DNA of 64,000 nt from positions 103,984,915-104,048,914 of the forward strand of contig NC_034410.1 in assembly GCF_002078875.1 (NCBI RefSeq), given 5' to 3'. The notes under the pieces are model-generated. The model was not told where the DNA came from, did no database searches, and saw only the letters and a list, made by a program, of their open reading frames with translations. Both the position numbers and the translations under genes were made by a program. The stretch is from Numida meleagris (Eukaryota > Chordata > Aves > Galliformes > Numididae). Numbering within the stretch: position 1 is the first letter of the stretch; each line of letters starts with the position of its first letter. Below are positions 25,616 through 38,295 of this stretch, in pieces.

Positions 25616-27881
25616 ACCAAATGCTAGTATGGTCAGCAAACCTTATTTGTAGTTGTGTATGTAACAGATACTTGTACACAGATGGCTATTAAATAGAAAG
25701 TTGTTAATTATATTCTTATATTTCCATCTTGAATCACTTGATGTGTAATCCTTCACTCTGTTCCTTGAAATAGAAATCTGAATCTCTATTCTTCGTTTAC
25801 TTTTTGAGGCATGTCCAGGCCCGTGAAAATATCTTTCATGTATAATTCTGATATCCAATTTCATCAAAGCTAAATATTTCTTCATAATCATTAAAGATTT
25901 AAATATGGCTCACAGTTTGTCATGTAGATGGTGAGATTGTGAAAAAGTAATAATGAATTAATGAGACCAAAAACAGTGTGTAAATTCCACACAGTTGAAC
26001 AATTTGCTTATTCCACAGATAGTTCCTTTAAGCAGATTGAAATAGCTGTTATATTTAAAACAGGAAAACAACGTTACAAATACTTGTTTTCCTCTTCTCT
26101 AATTTGTGAAAATCCTTTTATCAAAAGCGCATCTCCAGCTGGTCACAGAGAAGTGATTCAATCCTATTGTCAACGCTTTAGAGTTAAAAGTGACTTAAAG
26201 CTATACACTGAATCATGATTGCAATGGGAAAACTAATCCTTTCCAGAAGTGGAGATCCATTGAATTTCATCTGGGGCTCATGAAACCAGACTTTAGAACA
26301 CTGACATTATTATAAACAGGAAGGACTGCAGTTTAATATACAGATCAGATCATTTGTTATTTTTGGTGTATGCTTATGTAACTGTGGGATTTCTTTGGAA
26401 CCATTTTGGCTGATAGCAGGAAGTGATTTTATTTCATTTTATTTCTAGTAAAGTCATAATTTTACCATAAGAATCTTCATAAAGGAGATTAAAGATCAAT
26501 GAATATACTAGTTTCAAAGCAAATACTGCAAAGGCTCTGATTTCAGTCCTTGAATTTATCCCCTTTGGAATTCTTTTTCATTCTATAACAAACTCTTCCA
26601 GCCAAAATTTAAATTAATGAAAATGAAAGGTAATGTGGATATACTTTAACAACAGTGGAGTTAGAAAGCACAGCCATGACACAATGTGCAATTACTCTAA
26701 TGCAATGAAGAGTCCTCCTGTTGTCCCCCTGCTTTACCATAAAAGAAGTCAGTAAACTGTGGAAAATGCTGTGCAGATGATTAAAATCACTATGTGTTCA
26801 ACAACATTATTACATATAAAGGCTATTTCATCTAAAAACCTAATAAAAGCTGACACTACAGGTTAGTCAGGGTGTTGAAAGTGACTTGTTTTATGTTTGA
26901 TGACAGTAGAGGGAATGCTAATAGAAGCTTAGATTGTGACACTGTATAATCATTAAATATAGACTTAATTTGGTTGGTAATTAACCCTGGAATATTATGT
27001 TGTGAGTAGCCCAGGAAAAAAAAAGAACTTGCAAAATAACTGAAACATGGAGACAAAGGCACAAGGTATAAAAATATAGGTGAAAATATGAATAAATACA
27101 CACTTGACCAGTTTTACCATTTAAAAATCGCTGCCTCTGCTGTCTTACCCAACATGAGCTGAAAAAGTAAGTCGCTAAGGTCTGCTGTAGAGCCATTATC
27201 ATCTGTTCAGTTTATATCCATTGCCAATTATCCCTAATTATTGAAAACTTTTTTCTATGTATATTGGCTACTGAAATGTAAGTATGCTCATTAAATTGGA
27301 TCTCTAGCACAAGAAATAGATTTTGATATGCTACATTATCTTATAGACCTGCATTTTCAAGCACTATCCATCATTAACTTCAAGTCCATCTTTGCACAAC
27401 GTTTTCCAAACGTATATTTTGTATTTATTTCTTTTTACCAGAGAAAGGAACGGAAAGCCATATTTCCTTGTTGAAAGCTAACATAATTAGTATAAAATGA
27501 CAAGTGTGATCTGAATTGCCAGCAGCTAAGGAATAAATATGGACAAACGTTTCTGGAGGGCTAAGGGATGCAACAGGAGGTTGCAATTTACTTGGAACCT
27601 CTGGAAAAGCAGAAGATTTCCCAAGAATCTTCCTGTTTACAGATCTCATTGCAACCCATTGTACAGGCAATCATCTGCGCTGGTTGCTGTGTAGGAGGGG
27701 GTGATCCTGAATCCTAACTTGTGAGCTATAAAGAGAATGAAGATACAGCTATTTTGTGTCACATACAGAGGGTACAATAGATTTCATATTGGGAAAGACA
27801 GATACTTCCATTGTTGCACATGCCCCAAAATGCTAGGGAATATCTAGCTCAGAGCTGGTCCACTTTGTGCACAGGGAAGCC

Positions 27882-27906
27882 AAAAAAAAAAAAAAAAAAA
27901 AAAAAA
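27882..27906. repeat. Poly(A) run of 25
   Basis: A homopolymer of 25 A, followed about 25 bp later by shorter A tracts (27932-27948). No transposon body could be recognised upstream, so it is not called as a retroposon tail. Confidence 0.85.
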
Positions 27907-30900
27907 GGAAGTTGGCAAGAACTCCAGAGAGAAAAAAAAAGAAAAAAACATATGCTTATTTATGTGGATCACAAATAAGTAATGCTTGGGAAGAATAGAT
28001 GTGTTGTTGTCCACTTAACTTGCTGCCCTTCCTCAAAGACAACCTCATCTTGCCCTCCACGTAGGACATGTGTCTTTGTGTACTGTTTGCCCTAGCTTTC
28101 CTTTTGCGACTTTACTGTCTTCCAACAACAACCATGATTTACATCTCCTCTGAAGACAGAATATTTTATAGTAAAATCTAATTAATATGAGAGCAAATAA
28201 CTAACAAGATGTGCATCTAACAGTGCATATCATTGTGTTTAAGCACATAGCTTTTTTCCTTTCTCATTCCCCATCAGTCTTATTTGTCATTTTTTTTCTC
28301 TTTCTTAATTTTGAGATCGTAAGGGGAACAAAGAAACTTTTTCTTTTTTTGGTGTAAGTTCTTTTAAACTACCTCTGCCCTCACGGCACAAACACATGCA
28401 TATAGCATCATAAATGTAAACACAAATATTGAGGTGGCAGTTGTAATTTCTTTAGATGTTGTGACTGGCTTGCTAGCTCTATACTTCCTTGTTAGGCAAA
28501 ATTCATGACAGACATAGGTTTAAAGTGCAGCCTGATCTTTAAGATTGACATTTAATACAGCTTTCCTATTTCAGGCATCTCTGTCATACTGTATAGTAAC
28601 ATTATAAAAGAGCAAGAAGTACAAATTTCATAATCAGACAGGAGCAACAGCAGTCTTTATAATTTATTGCTGTTGACTTTTTATCTGTATTGAAAAATCC
28701 ATTGCTAAAACTGAGTTAATACTTGTTTATTTCACTGTAAATTTATGTAGTTTAAATATGTAAATGCTTTGAGATTTTATACATACAAATAAACTCCCTC
28801 AAAGTAAAGGAGTTTTTTAGATTTTTTTAATAACATATGAGATATTGGCAAAAAAAGCTCTCATCATATTGTTATTTCCACAGAACACTATCTGTAGTGG
28901 AGAAAACTCAGCTAGTGTTCTAGTTCCAAAATCTCAGGGAAACCAGCTTTCTGAATCAAGAGCATGAGATGTAGGGAAAAGACCACGCTACTAAGTTAAA
29001 TAGCCTTCACGAGGACTGTGAGTATCTCCTTTATAACACTTTATTCATCAGACAGAATTTCTACTTCATTCTAGGAGGGAGAACATTCAGCAGTACCTTA
29101 TTGACTGCCCATCATCACACCCATACTTCTCATCATCTGAGTATGTTCCTGCTGCTTCTAAGGACTCTCTCTGCAGCTTTGCTAGGGACAAGGATTCTAT
29201 TCCAGGTCAAATAAAATTCTTTTTTTCCATTAATAAATATTACTTATGCATGCTTTGATATAAAATCTGAGCTTGTGAACTCCCTCATATCTTTGCTGCA
29301 GACAACGCTGACACTCTAATAAAAGTTATTCTCAGAGTGTTTTCCACCTGATCTGATACACAAAGTTCTAGTGAACTTGTGAGATGCCTGGGCACACACT
29401 GCTCACAAGAATGCCAGCTCAGTTTTGAAGAGCCATGGGATTTGGAAAAGATTCAGAGAACCATTTCAACTGTCTAAGCTCCATCCAGAACAAACTAAAC
29501 TGCCTGGTCATTTAGCTGTGCACAACACTAATCATCACTTGCAGTAAAATCTCGAATCAAAAGCTGGCTGACAATTTTGTCAATAATATGCGAGGCAGAG
29601 TGCAATTCAGTTTGCTCTTTAGCAGTTATATTGGCTGTGCTGAACTGACAGTAATAACTTGTTTTTGTCAGTAAACTAAGCAGATATGATTAGGACAACA
29701 CATGGGGTAAATTTTTATAGAGATTCATAGGGTTTTAGCTATGCTTTTGTCATTAAAGTCAATAGAAACTGGGCAGCTGAAACCCCAGGTAACTCTTCGA
29801 CAATTTATACCACAGGGAGAAGATAAGTGAAGTAATAAAATGCTATTTTTTCCTTTGAAACTTTGTACTCATGAAATTTGCTAGACTGACAGCTTTGCAA
29901 AACATAAGTTCTTTGCTGTATTTATCCTCACGACAGGTACAGCATAAGTAACAGCAATATGGATTTCTTTCTCCTGTTGTACAAATGTGTTGCATATTTT
30001 TCAATGGTAGTCATTATCGCCATCGTGATCTGGGGCACTATTTGTAAAATGTATGAGTTTAGTCTCCTTTCCTACTCTTTAGCAATGCACATTCCAATAC
30101 CTAGATATCCTGGCAATGAGCAGGATTTCTTTTTGCTTTTACATGCAGTCATGCGAGCCTGTTATACAACCCTTATGCAAACTATTGATCTGTAATCACA
30201 TGAATAACCTCACCGAAGTTAACTGCAACATCAACTGTTTATTTTTATGGTCTGAATATACATCCTTCTTAAGAGGTGACATGTCCTGCACTGAATAATC
30301 TAGCATGCAAAGCGCTAAAGAAATTATTGTTATAGCCTCTATTAATGAGCAACATTCACTTCCAGGCTATGCCTTTTTCTATCCTTCTCCAGTTGCTTTG
30401 TTTTTTTCCTCATTAAGTAACTAGCCTATCAAAAGAAAGAGATTTAAAATGGTAAACTTGGCTACAGAAAAAAAAGGAAATAATATATTTTGGACATTGA
30501 ATTTCTGTCATCTTTTGCATACTTTGTCCACCAAAGCTCCTAAGTCCACTTGCCTGTCTGCTACTTTCTTTAGTGGAGGTGCTCCTCCAAAAACAAAGGT
30601 GAGTTTTAATTTTTCAGTAAGCTCTGAAACAGGGAGAAAGTACAACTGATTAGAAAAAAATATGTCCCAGATCTTTTAAGTGTCTTGTGACATTAGCTTA
30701 ATACATGAATTAGTCAGTTGAAAAGACCTCCAAAGAGAATAGCTTTCCCTACATTATAATTAGTATAGCTAATGGTCTACAGATGCATGGGATGAAAGTA
30801 TGGAGAGGTATCCCAAAGTGAAGCTTAGCTTAATGAAATAGGTAAATTTCTTTAAAGGAATTATCTATTTGAAACCTTTACCAAAAACTAACAAACAGAA

Positions 30901-31074
30901 AACTGCATTTCCAAAAACCTAGTTTTCAGTGTTTCTTTTATGCTCCTTACCCACCTCTTTGTATATGTAATTGAGTTTAAACAGCCATAAAAATGTAAAT
31001 CTCTCAGCTCTAAAGCACTATTTTTTTTTCTGCTCTCCAATAATGAAAGTATAAATAAAAATCACAGAATCACA

Positions 31075-31414
31075 TAATGACTTGGGTTGGAAGGGACCTT
31101 GAAGTCCACTTTGTGTGAATCCCCTGCCGTGGGCAGGGCTGCCACCCTCCAGCTCAGCTGTCCAGGGCCCCATCCAACCTAGCCTGGAATGCCTGCAGGG
31201 ATGGAGAATCTGCCACTTATCTGGGCTGCCTGCGTCCTACCACCCTCTGAGTGAAAAATGTATGCCTAATATCTAATCTAAATCTCTCCTCTTTTAGTTT
31301 AAAGGTATTTTCACTTCTCCTGTAACTATGCCTGTGTAAAAAGTCAGTCTCCTTGTTTATAAGCTCTCTTTAAGTACTGGGAGGCCTTAAGGAGGTCTCC
31401 CCAGAGCCTTCTCC
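31075..31414 (-). mobile_element. CR1 LINE 3' end, minus strand
   Basis: It begins with AGAATCACATAATGACTTGGGTTGGAAGGGACCTT, the complement of the CR1 3' terminus, and runs 340 bp inward through CCCCATCCAACCTAGCCTGGAATG, CCTAATATCTAATCTAAATCTCTCCTC and AAGGAGGTCTCCCCAGAGCC. It stops at the point matching GAGAAGGCTCTGGGGAGACC in the ORF2 C-terminus, directly against a plus-strand CR1. The reading frame is degraded. Confidence 0.93.
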
Positions 31415-31464
31415 AGAAAAGGCTGGAGCACCTCTCCTATGAGGACAGGCTGAGAGAGTCATGG

Positions 31465-31758
31465 TTGTTTAGCCTAGAGAAAAGAAGTCTACAGGGAGAC
31501 CTTATAGGAGCCATCCAGTATGTAAAGGGGGCCCACTGGAAAGATGGGAAAGGACCCTTTATCATGGAGTGTAGTGATAAGACAAGAGGTAACAGTTTTA
31601 AACTAAAAAAGGGTAGGTTTAGAATAGATACTAGGAAGAAATTCTTTACTATGTGGGTGGTGAGGCACTGGAACAGCTTGCCCAAAGAAATTGTGGATTT
31701 CCCATCCCTGGAACTGTTCAAGGCCAGGCTGGATGGGATTTTGGACAGTCTAATCTAA
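31465..31758 (+). pseudogene. CR1 ORF2 C-terminal fragment in the outer element
   Basis: About 97 open codons with CR1 landmarks: FSLEKRSLQGDLIGAIQYVKG, SDKTRGNSFKLKKGRFRIDTRKKFFTMWVVRHWNSLPKEIVDFPSLELFKARLDG, then a natural-looking stop. The upstream codons from 31415 (RLEHLSYEDRLRE-like) are in the same frame apart from a stop near 31460. The catalytic domains are absent through 5' truncation. Inactive. Confidence 0.85.
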
Positions 31759-31809
31759 TGGAAGGTGTCTCCATGACAGGGGAGTTGGAACCAAATGATC
31801 TTTAAGGTT

Positions 31810-32091
31810 TAGAGATAGGACAAGAGGTGACAGCTATAAACTGGAAAAGGGAAGATTTAGAATAGATATTAGGAAGAAATTCTTCACTCTGAGGGTAGTG
31901 AGACACTGGAACAGGTTGCCCAAAGCATCTGGGCGTGCCCCCTCCCTAGACGTGTTCAAGGTCAGGCTGGATGGGGCTTTGAGCAACCCGGTCTAATGGG
32001 ACATGTCCTTGCCCACAGCAGGGGGTTTGAAGCAAGGCGTTCTCTAACATTCCCTCCAACCCAAACAATTCTATGATCCTATGATTCTCTG
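31810..32091 (+). mobile_element. Nested CR1 LINE inserted into the outer CR1
   Basis: About 280 bp starting AGAGATAGGACAAGAGGTGACAGC and ending AATTCTATGATCCTATGATTCT. It duplicates sequence already present in the outer element (compare 31576-31800). A single CR1 cannot contain this 3' block twice, so it is a later insertion in the same orientation. It carries its own octamer tail, which the outer 3' UTR then follows. Confidence 0.88.
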
Positions 32092-32134
32092 AAGGTTCCT
32101 TCCAAACCAAGACCTTCTGTGATTCTATGATTCT

Positions 32135-32756
32135 CCATGAGACTGCATTTTATTGATGAGTAGTATGATCCTCATAATAAGAAAGACCATACATTCTTGT
32201 TACATTTTCACAATGTTTACCATTGTTACCCAACTTTTCTGTCATTCACAATGTAGTTGTTGAAAGTTTGGGGCTTTAATTTTCTATGTTGAATCTCTGC
32301 TTCAGAGGGAATTCATTTTGGAAGGAAGAACTGTTATTTTGTTTTTACTCAAAGGTGGAAAGAAAGATTCTATAAAGGAAATAAATCATCTTAAAAAACA
32401 AAACAGAACAAAACAAAAAAAACTGTTCTGTAACTAAAATGGTTGGAATTTTAAAGTTTTCCATGAAGAGAATTTTCACTAATGAACATCAGCAGAAGTG
32501 AAAATTGTTTTGATTATATCATAAATCTTTTGAAATAGTATCATAAGTCCTATTGAATAGGTCCATAAAGTCTATATTCAAGGAATTATTCATTGCTCTT
32601 GCATGTTTGGCTTACATACTAATGAGCAGTGCAATCAAATTTATTGCTGCAAATATTTAGATGTAACTTTGACTGGATTAAAGGGCTGCTATGGGCTTTT
32701 TTTCATGACTGTGGTCATGAGGAAGGTAGGAAGGAATTGTAGGAGTCCTCATATCT
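32135..32756. other. Unique DNA between CR1 copies
   Basis: No gene is recognised. It includes an A-rich stretch at 32390-32422. A 115-codon open frame starting at 32603 runs through unique DNA into the next CR1 and is a chance fusion, not a gene. Confidence 0.5.
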
Positions 32757-33148
32757 CTCATATGAAGAGAGCCAGAGAGATCTGCGACTGTTCTACCTGG
32801 AAAAAGAGAAGGCCTTGGGGAGGATCTCATCAGTGTCTAAAAATACTTGAAGGAAGGCTGCAAAGAACATGGAGCTGGATTCTTTGGTACTCAGTGAGAG
32901 GACAAGAGGAACACAGGAGGCTTCCTCTGAATATCAAGAGAGACTTTTAGATTCTGCAGGCAGCTGAGTACTGGTAAAGCACGCCCAGAGATGACGTGGA
33001 GTCTCCTCTTTGGAAACATTCAAAAGCCTCCTGGACGTGGTCCTGGTGAAGTGTCTTCAGATGTCTCTGTTTGAGCAGAGAAGTTGGCCCGAATGACCCC
33101 CAAAAGTCTCTTCTAACTTCAGCCATACCATGCTTCCTTGATTCTACA
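32757..33148 (+). mobile_element. Degraded CR1 LINE fragment
   Basis: CR1 blocks in order: GAAGGCCTTGGGGAGGATCTCATCAGTGTC, GAGAGGACAAGAGGAACACAGGAGG, TCCTCTGAATATCAAGAG, GAGTCTCCTCTTTGGAAACATTCAAAAGCC and the terminal GTCTCTTCTAACTTCAGCCATACCATG. The coding part has frameshifts and stops, and the octamer tail is reduced to one GATTCT. It represents a different and older subfamily from the 31-32 kb copies. Confidence 0.85.
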
Positions 33149-35589
33149 ACTTCAAAGCAAGCTATTTGGAAGGGTTTGAAATTCTTAGAACCAATGTTTA
33201 TCACTGGTGGCAGCAGAAAGATTCATTTGCAGTTTTACAATGATGGTTAAACCATGTTGTGATTTTTAATTTGTGGACTATCTTTCAGTGTCTATGTATG
33301 ATATTTACAAAGGAAACTTTTCCTACTTTATCTTTTTTTGATGCTATGTTAAACTCTTGTCATTGGATGGAAAACGTAACCTAACCCACAAATTTTCAGC
33401 AAATGAGGAGTTGTCTACAATTAAATACAATTATCTGTAAATTTGTAGACAATATATGTAGGTAACATAATGATTACTCTGTCTTTGGTAAGCTTTACCT
33501 GCTTCTCATTTCTCATTAGCTTTGCATGTTCCATGTGTCGTAGGAATACTTTCCTTATGCTAAGAATATAACTCAAGGACTTCATCCCACAGTTCTGATG
33601 AAGGTAAGATTTATATCATCAGAATGAAAGATATGTAAAAGTCATTCATTATACAATTAAGCCACAGCCACACATAATATTTGTTCCTAAATTATCTACA
33701 TTTCATCAATGAGTTGGAGAGAAATGCAGGAAATTAAACACCCAGCCAATCAAAGCACTCTAGAACTGCTGGAACATTAGAAACACAGAGAAGTCTTAAG
33801 TTTAAAGTCTGCAGTTTAAAATGCAGTTATTTCAAATACTTCTAACAATAGCCCTTTCCTCACAGAAGAAAATATTTTTCCAGACTTATCATAGTAAATT
33901 ATCTGATAGTACTTCCTGAAAGTATCTTCTGTGATTTTTCACACCTCCTTGTGCACTAAGATAATGCGTGGACACCATGTAGGTGGCAGAGACATTTTAT
34001 TAGAGATTTCATTCCTCTATCAGAAGAATTAGGTGGAGGTGGTGTAGAACAGTGTTTTTGTAATGTGAAATTATGGAAAAGGAATTATTAATAACCCTAC
34101 TTCAGGTGGGGTTCAAGAGGGAGTCAAGAAGAGGTTTTTGTGATACCATGCTGCTGTCAAGGAACTTATATGGCATATTAGTCTCTGGTAGAAATGTTTT
34201 TCACACAGACATTATTTGTAGCTCTCAAGCTGGCACATAGTGTCACCCTTTGAATTCCTGAAAAAATATTAGGGAATGTTGGACACTGCAAGAATAGTGA
34301 GCTGCAGTCTCAAAAGTTATCATGTCCATTGAGAGGGAATATTTTGGTATTAATCTGTTCTCACACCTTTGCTTGGGTTTCATTAAAGTCTGTTCAAATT
34401 CAAGTTATTTCCTTCAGTACTACTTCCTTGCTGAGATGCTATAAGGAAGTAGTGTTGATACTTTGCCCTCTGTATCACAGTATGTTGAATCTAGACCTCT
34501 AGTATGAGCTTAGAATTTGTATGATTCTTCTGCTTTTTTTTTTCATGAATAACCCTTATGAGATATAAATGGTGTATTTCAGAAGAACTCAACACTTCTT
34601 CTAGAACAGTAAACTCAGAAAGGCTTAACAAGACGATTTCACCAAGAAAATGAATATGTAGACTGGTTGTTCTATTTGCAATTAGATCAGCAATATTTTT
34701 GATGAGGTCTTTGTTCAATATCACATTACAATAATATGAAAGAACATTAGAAAATATTCCAGATCACTTCCGGATTTCTTCCTTTTATTATTTCAGTTCT
34801 TACAATCTTAACTGTTGTGTACAATGCAACACTACTAAGTAACCCAGTTAATAACTTTACTTTCACACAAATACATCACGTGTATTGTTCTTTTAATTGT
34901 TGCGTTGTTTTTTTTTAACAAATGCATATGAAATATATTTATCTGCGTTCTACCACTTGGATCTCTATCTAGTATCTGTACAAAATAAATGAAACACATC
35001 CAGTACTTTTGATCAGAACATACATTTGTTTGTTATTCTCTACAAAAAGTATAATACATAAAGAGACATGCAGAATACGTGGAAATTCTGTAAGTCTTAC
35101 TGTCACCTAATATGTGGTGGCCCCATGCTAGCAGTTGTGAGCATAGTCCAGACTCATGCTAGCAAGGTAGAAGAAATATACGCCATACCATGGTGACTCT
35201 GAGCTAAAATAATTATTCCAGGAAGCTCTGTATTCAACTCCTTCCAAGCTAGTAGATGTTTCCCTTTACAAATAATTAGTGTAATATGCATGGTCTTATT
35301 TACACAGAATGATCTACCAGAGTTCACCTTCCTTTGTCCTTCCACACCTTGCCCTCCTGCACCCTCCCTCCAGCCACGAATCTCTTGGAAAAAGTAGGTA
35401 TGTGGAAAAAATATTGCTAAGCATCAATTCAGCAGAAATGAGCCTGTTATTCTTTATTCTCATTCCTTAGGGATGGAATCAGAAAATACAGTGACTGCTG
35501 CTGCTGGGGCTATCTGAAACAGTGGCTGTGGACAATGTTCCTCTTTTTAAAGTAGCAAATGTGGCAATTAACCTGACTTGTATTTTCTC
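33149..35589. other. Unique non-coding DNA
   Basis: No gene, RNA or transposon could be supported in this stretch. Confidence 0.5.
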
Positions 35590-36497
35590 AGACAAAGTAG
35601 ATAGCTGAAGGATCAAACCTGGAGAGTGGTGGTCAATGTCTGGATAGAGATCAGACACTAGTCGTGTCTCCCAGGGACCAGTGCTGGGACCAATACTCTT
35701 TAATATATTCATCAGTGACATCGACAGTGGGGTCGAGTGCACCCTCAGCAAGTTTTTGGATGACATCAAGCTGTGTGGTGTGGTTGACACACCAGAGGGA
35801 CAGGATGCAATCCAGAGGGACCTAGACAGGCTTGAGCATTGGACCCAGGAGAACCTCATGAGGTTCAACAAAGCTAACTCTTGCACCTGGGTCGAGGCAA
35901 CCCCAACTACCAATTCAAGCTGAGGGATAAAAGGATTGAGCACAGCCCTGCCAAAAAGAACCTGGGAGTACTGGTGAATCGCAAGCTGGACATGAGCCAG
36001 CAGTGTGCCCTCACAGCAGAAGGCCAACCAGAAAGCCAACCATATCCTGGGCTGGATCAAAAGCAGCATGGTCAGCAGGGTGAAGGGAGGTGATCCTGAC
36101 ACTCTATTCTGCACTGGTGAGGCCTCACCAAGACTACCGTGTCCAGATGTGGAGCCCACAGTACAGGAGGGATGTGGACCTACTGGAGCGCATCCAGAGG
36201 AGGGCCTCAAAAATGATCCAAGGGATGGAACACCTCTCCTACATGGACAGGCTGAGAGAGCTGGGGCTGTTCACCCTAGAGAAGAGAAGGCTCTGGGGTG
36301 ACCTGAGAACGGCCTTTCAGTATTTAAAGAAGGGCTATGAGAAGCAGGGTCACCATCTCTGGAGACACTCAAGGTCAGGCTGGATCAGGCTCTGAGAAAC
36401 TTGATCTAGCTGTAGATGTCCCTGTTCATTGCAGGCAAGTTGGAATAGATGACCTTTAAAGGTCCCTTCCAACTCTCAGGATTCTATGATTCTATGG
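35590..36497 (+). mobile_element. CR1 LINE, longest copy, with an internal deletion
   Basis: The element starts within the reverse-transcriptase domain (the recognisable part begins near 35660) and ends with GATTCTATGATTCTATGG at 36480-36497. Compared with the copies at 13.7 and 31.5 kb, about 200 bp is missing at about 36349. There, AGAAGGGCTATGAGAAGCAG jumps directly to CATCTCTGGAGACACTCAAGG, losing the block that encodes the DTRKKFF and RHWN-LP motifs. A smaller deletion near 35874 shifts the frame. The exact 5' edge is uncertain by some tens of bases. Confidence 0.92.
35660..36395 (+). pseudogene. CR1 ORF2 reverse-transcriptase fragment, frameshifted
   Basis: Three consecutive pieces in different frames make up the gene remnant. 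Frame piece one (35663-35876) has the reverse-transcriptase motif [18 protein letters not shown] and the catalytic box as FLDDIK, where CR1 elements normally have F-A-D-D. Both catalytic aspartates are kept, but the preceding alanine is leucine. Piece two (about 35881-36093) continues through [40 protein letters not shown]. Piece three (36090-36350) reads [49 protein letters not shown]. Frameshifts lie near 35874 and 36010-36090, followed by the internal deletion near 36349. Inactive; the N-terminal endonuclease is missing. Confidence 0.85.
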
Positions 36498-38295
36498 ATT
36501 GTAGCTGTGTTTGTCTCCCATAGGCAAGAAGCTTACCTATAATTAGAGCCAGGCACTAATTACACATATGCACACATGCACTAAAAATAATACTTATCTT
36601 TTCCAGGTGCACCTGAGCATCTGACCTCAAGTGTTTTTATAGAGGTCTCCCTATACAAGAGTGCATCAAATGAAGGTGTAGAATTTCCTTGTAGGAAGGA
36701 AGATATGAAGTCAAGAAGCTTGAATTTTACATTACTATTAAAGCAGTAGAACAGAAGAAACTTTAGAAATAAATCCACTTTCCTTGTCAACCTGAAAAGA
36801 AAAAGTCTCTAAAACCTACTACTCACTTGCAAAACTGGGGAGGTGAAGATTGATTCTATTACACTCAAGATCACAAGGAGAGAAGATATGTGGTGCAGAA
36901 TGGAGAGGAAAAGCATAAATCAACAATTGATCCTCTTCAAGTGACAGCAGGAGGAATGGAAAATACTTGCAAGGTAAATGGGGCATTGATTAAGACAATT
37001 TCTATTTTGTACAAAGTGAAGCCTCAAAAAATCAAAATCAAAGGAAAAGATCTGAGTTTATAACAAATTCTTCCTTGGGCTCAGAAGATATAAAAGGCAT
37101 GCTATTATACTTCCCCATTTTTTTCTAAAACTTTGGAGAGAAGGATATAATTATAGTTCTTCATTACAAGAAACAAAAGGAGACAAACAAGAAATCCACA
37201 ATCTGAACAATATCAAATACAACAATTCCAGAAAATTGGATATTAAATAATGACTCTTAGATTTCTACTGAAATAAACACTGAAACTTATAAAAATTTCC
37301 TCACTCACTTGAACAACAGCCAAACTTGGAAAAGATATTAATTTACACTAGGAATAACGGAGCCTTTTCACTGAATAAATGGTATACATTATAATTGTTA
37401 TTTAACATTGATTATTGTAATGTAAGGGAGTCTGTAACACAGTTTTTTTTGACTATTACAAACTACTTCCAAGATATAGGATTTAGCAGTGATGAGTATT
37501 TAAAATAAGCACTGTTAAAAAGGTAAAAAAGTATTTCACAGTCATTCTATATCCCTCACATCCAAACAAACCATTTTACATCTTAGCAAAGCAGTGTGGA
37601 AGGATATATTTCCTAAGCCAATTGTGTTTTTTTATTTAAGTGAAATAATATATATATTTATTTTCTTTTTTACAGCTTAAAGCTGTCAAGAATATAAAAG
37701 AGCAGCGGAGTATTTAACTGAGTTTAAGGTACAATAATGGCTAAGTTGCTTTTCATAAGATGATACTAAAAAATTATTATCAAAAGACTGAAATTTGATG
37801 CCATGGGTGTTTCAACAGATGGTGGTTTGTACTGCAGCTCTTTCTAGCAGATTTTTTGAAAGAATGTGATGAAATGTCATATATTTTTGACACGTTTTCA
37901 TTAGAGAAGTATTTCTCACCTGATGCTGTTTGTCTCTTCAGACATATTTGATGATTTGATGGCAATACTAAATGCAGTTTTTATTTTTTATTTTTATTTT
38001 TATTTTTATTATTTCTTTTGCTATCGTGAATTATTTTCCTTTTTAGGCTTGTATTACAAGTTTATGTGTATTTTAACCCCGTCTTCTCCATTTCAGTTGT
38101 TATGACAAACTTTGATGGCAATCCTGCAGTTAAAGCTGTATTGAGATGAGATGTATGTATGTGTAAGCATGGTGTTACATTCAACCTAAAACTTCATAGA
38201 ATCAACCTACATGGTGTCTAGCAGACAGATGCCCTTCATTTGATGACTGGTAGGATCCTGACGTAGAAGAAACTTGGTACGCATTTGGTTAAGTG
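36498..38295. other. Unique AT-rich non-coding DNA
   Basis: No gene is recognised. It contains a (TTTTTA)n-like tract at 37981-38012. An open frame at 37923-38105 is translated from this tract and is not a gene. Confidence 0.5.
37981..38012. repeat. T-rich (TTTTTA)n tract
   Basis: Roughly five units of T5-6A. A simple repeat with no recognised transposon attached. Confidence 0.8.

Larger units (their letters stand above)
25377..31074. other. Unique non-coding DNA with a telomeric-repeat island
   Basis: No gene is recognised. Apart from the CCCTAA array at 25586-25615 and a run of 25 A at 27882-27906, the stretch is unique. The interval 29390-29720 is non-repetitive and balanced in composition and could be a conserved regulatory element, which one sequence cannot show. 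Confidence 0.55.
31415..32134 (+). mobile_element. CR1 LINE, plus strand, split by a nested CR1
   Basis: The outer element covers 31415-31809 and resumes at about 32092-32134. Its first part ends in GATCTTTAAGGTT and its last part begins AAGGTTCCTTCCAAACC and ends GATTCTATGATTCT. Joined, these match the uninterrupted 3' UTR of other CR1 copies. The interruption is a second CR1 (31810-32091). The hexamer AAGGTT appears at both edges of the insert (31804-31809 and 32092-32097), consistent with a short target-site duplication. Confidence 0.88.

Noticed and set aside
32603..32950. 115-codon plus-strand frame
   Set aside because: It starts in unique DNA and runs out of frame through a degraded CR1, with no motif.
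35479..36210. Longest open frame in the window, 243 codons on the minus strand
   Set aside because: It is antisense to the CR1 reverse-transcriptase coding region, has no family motif of its own, and its codons mirror the plus-strand CR1 frame.
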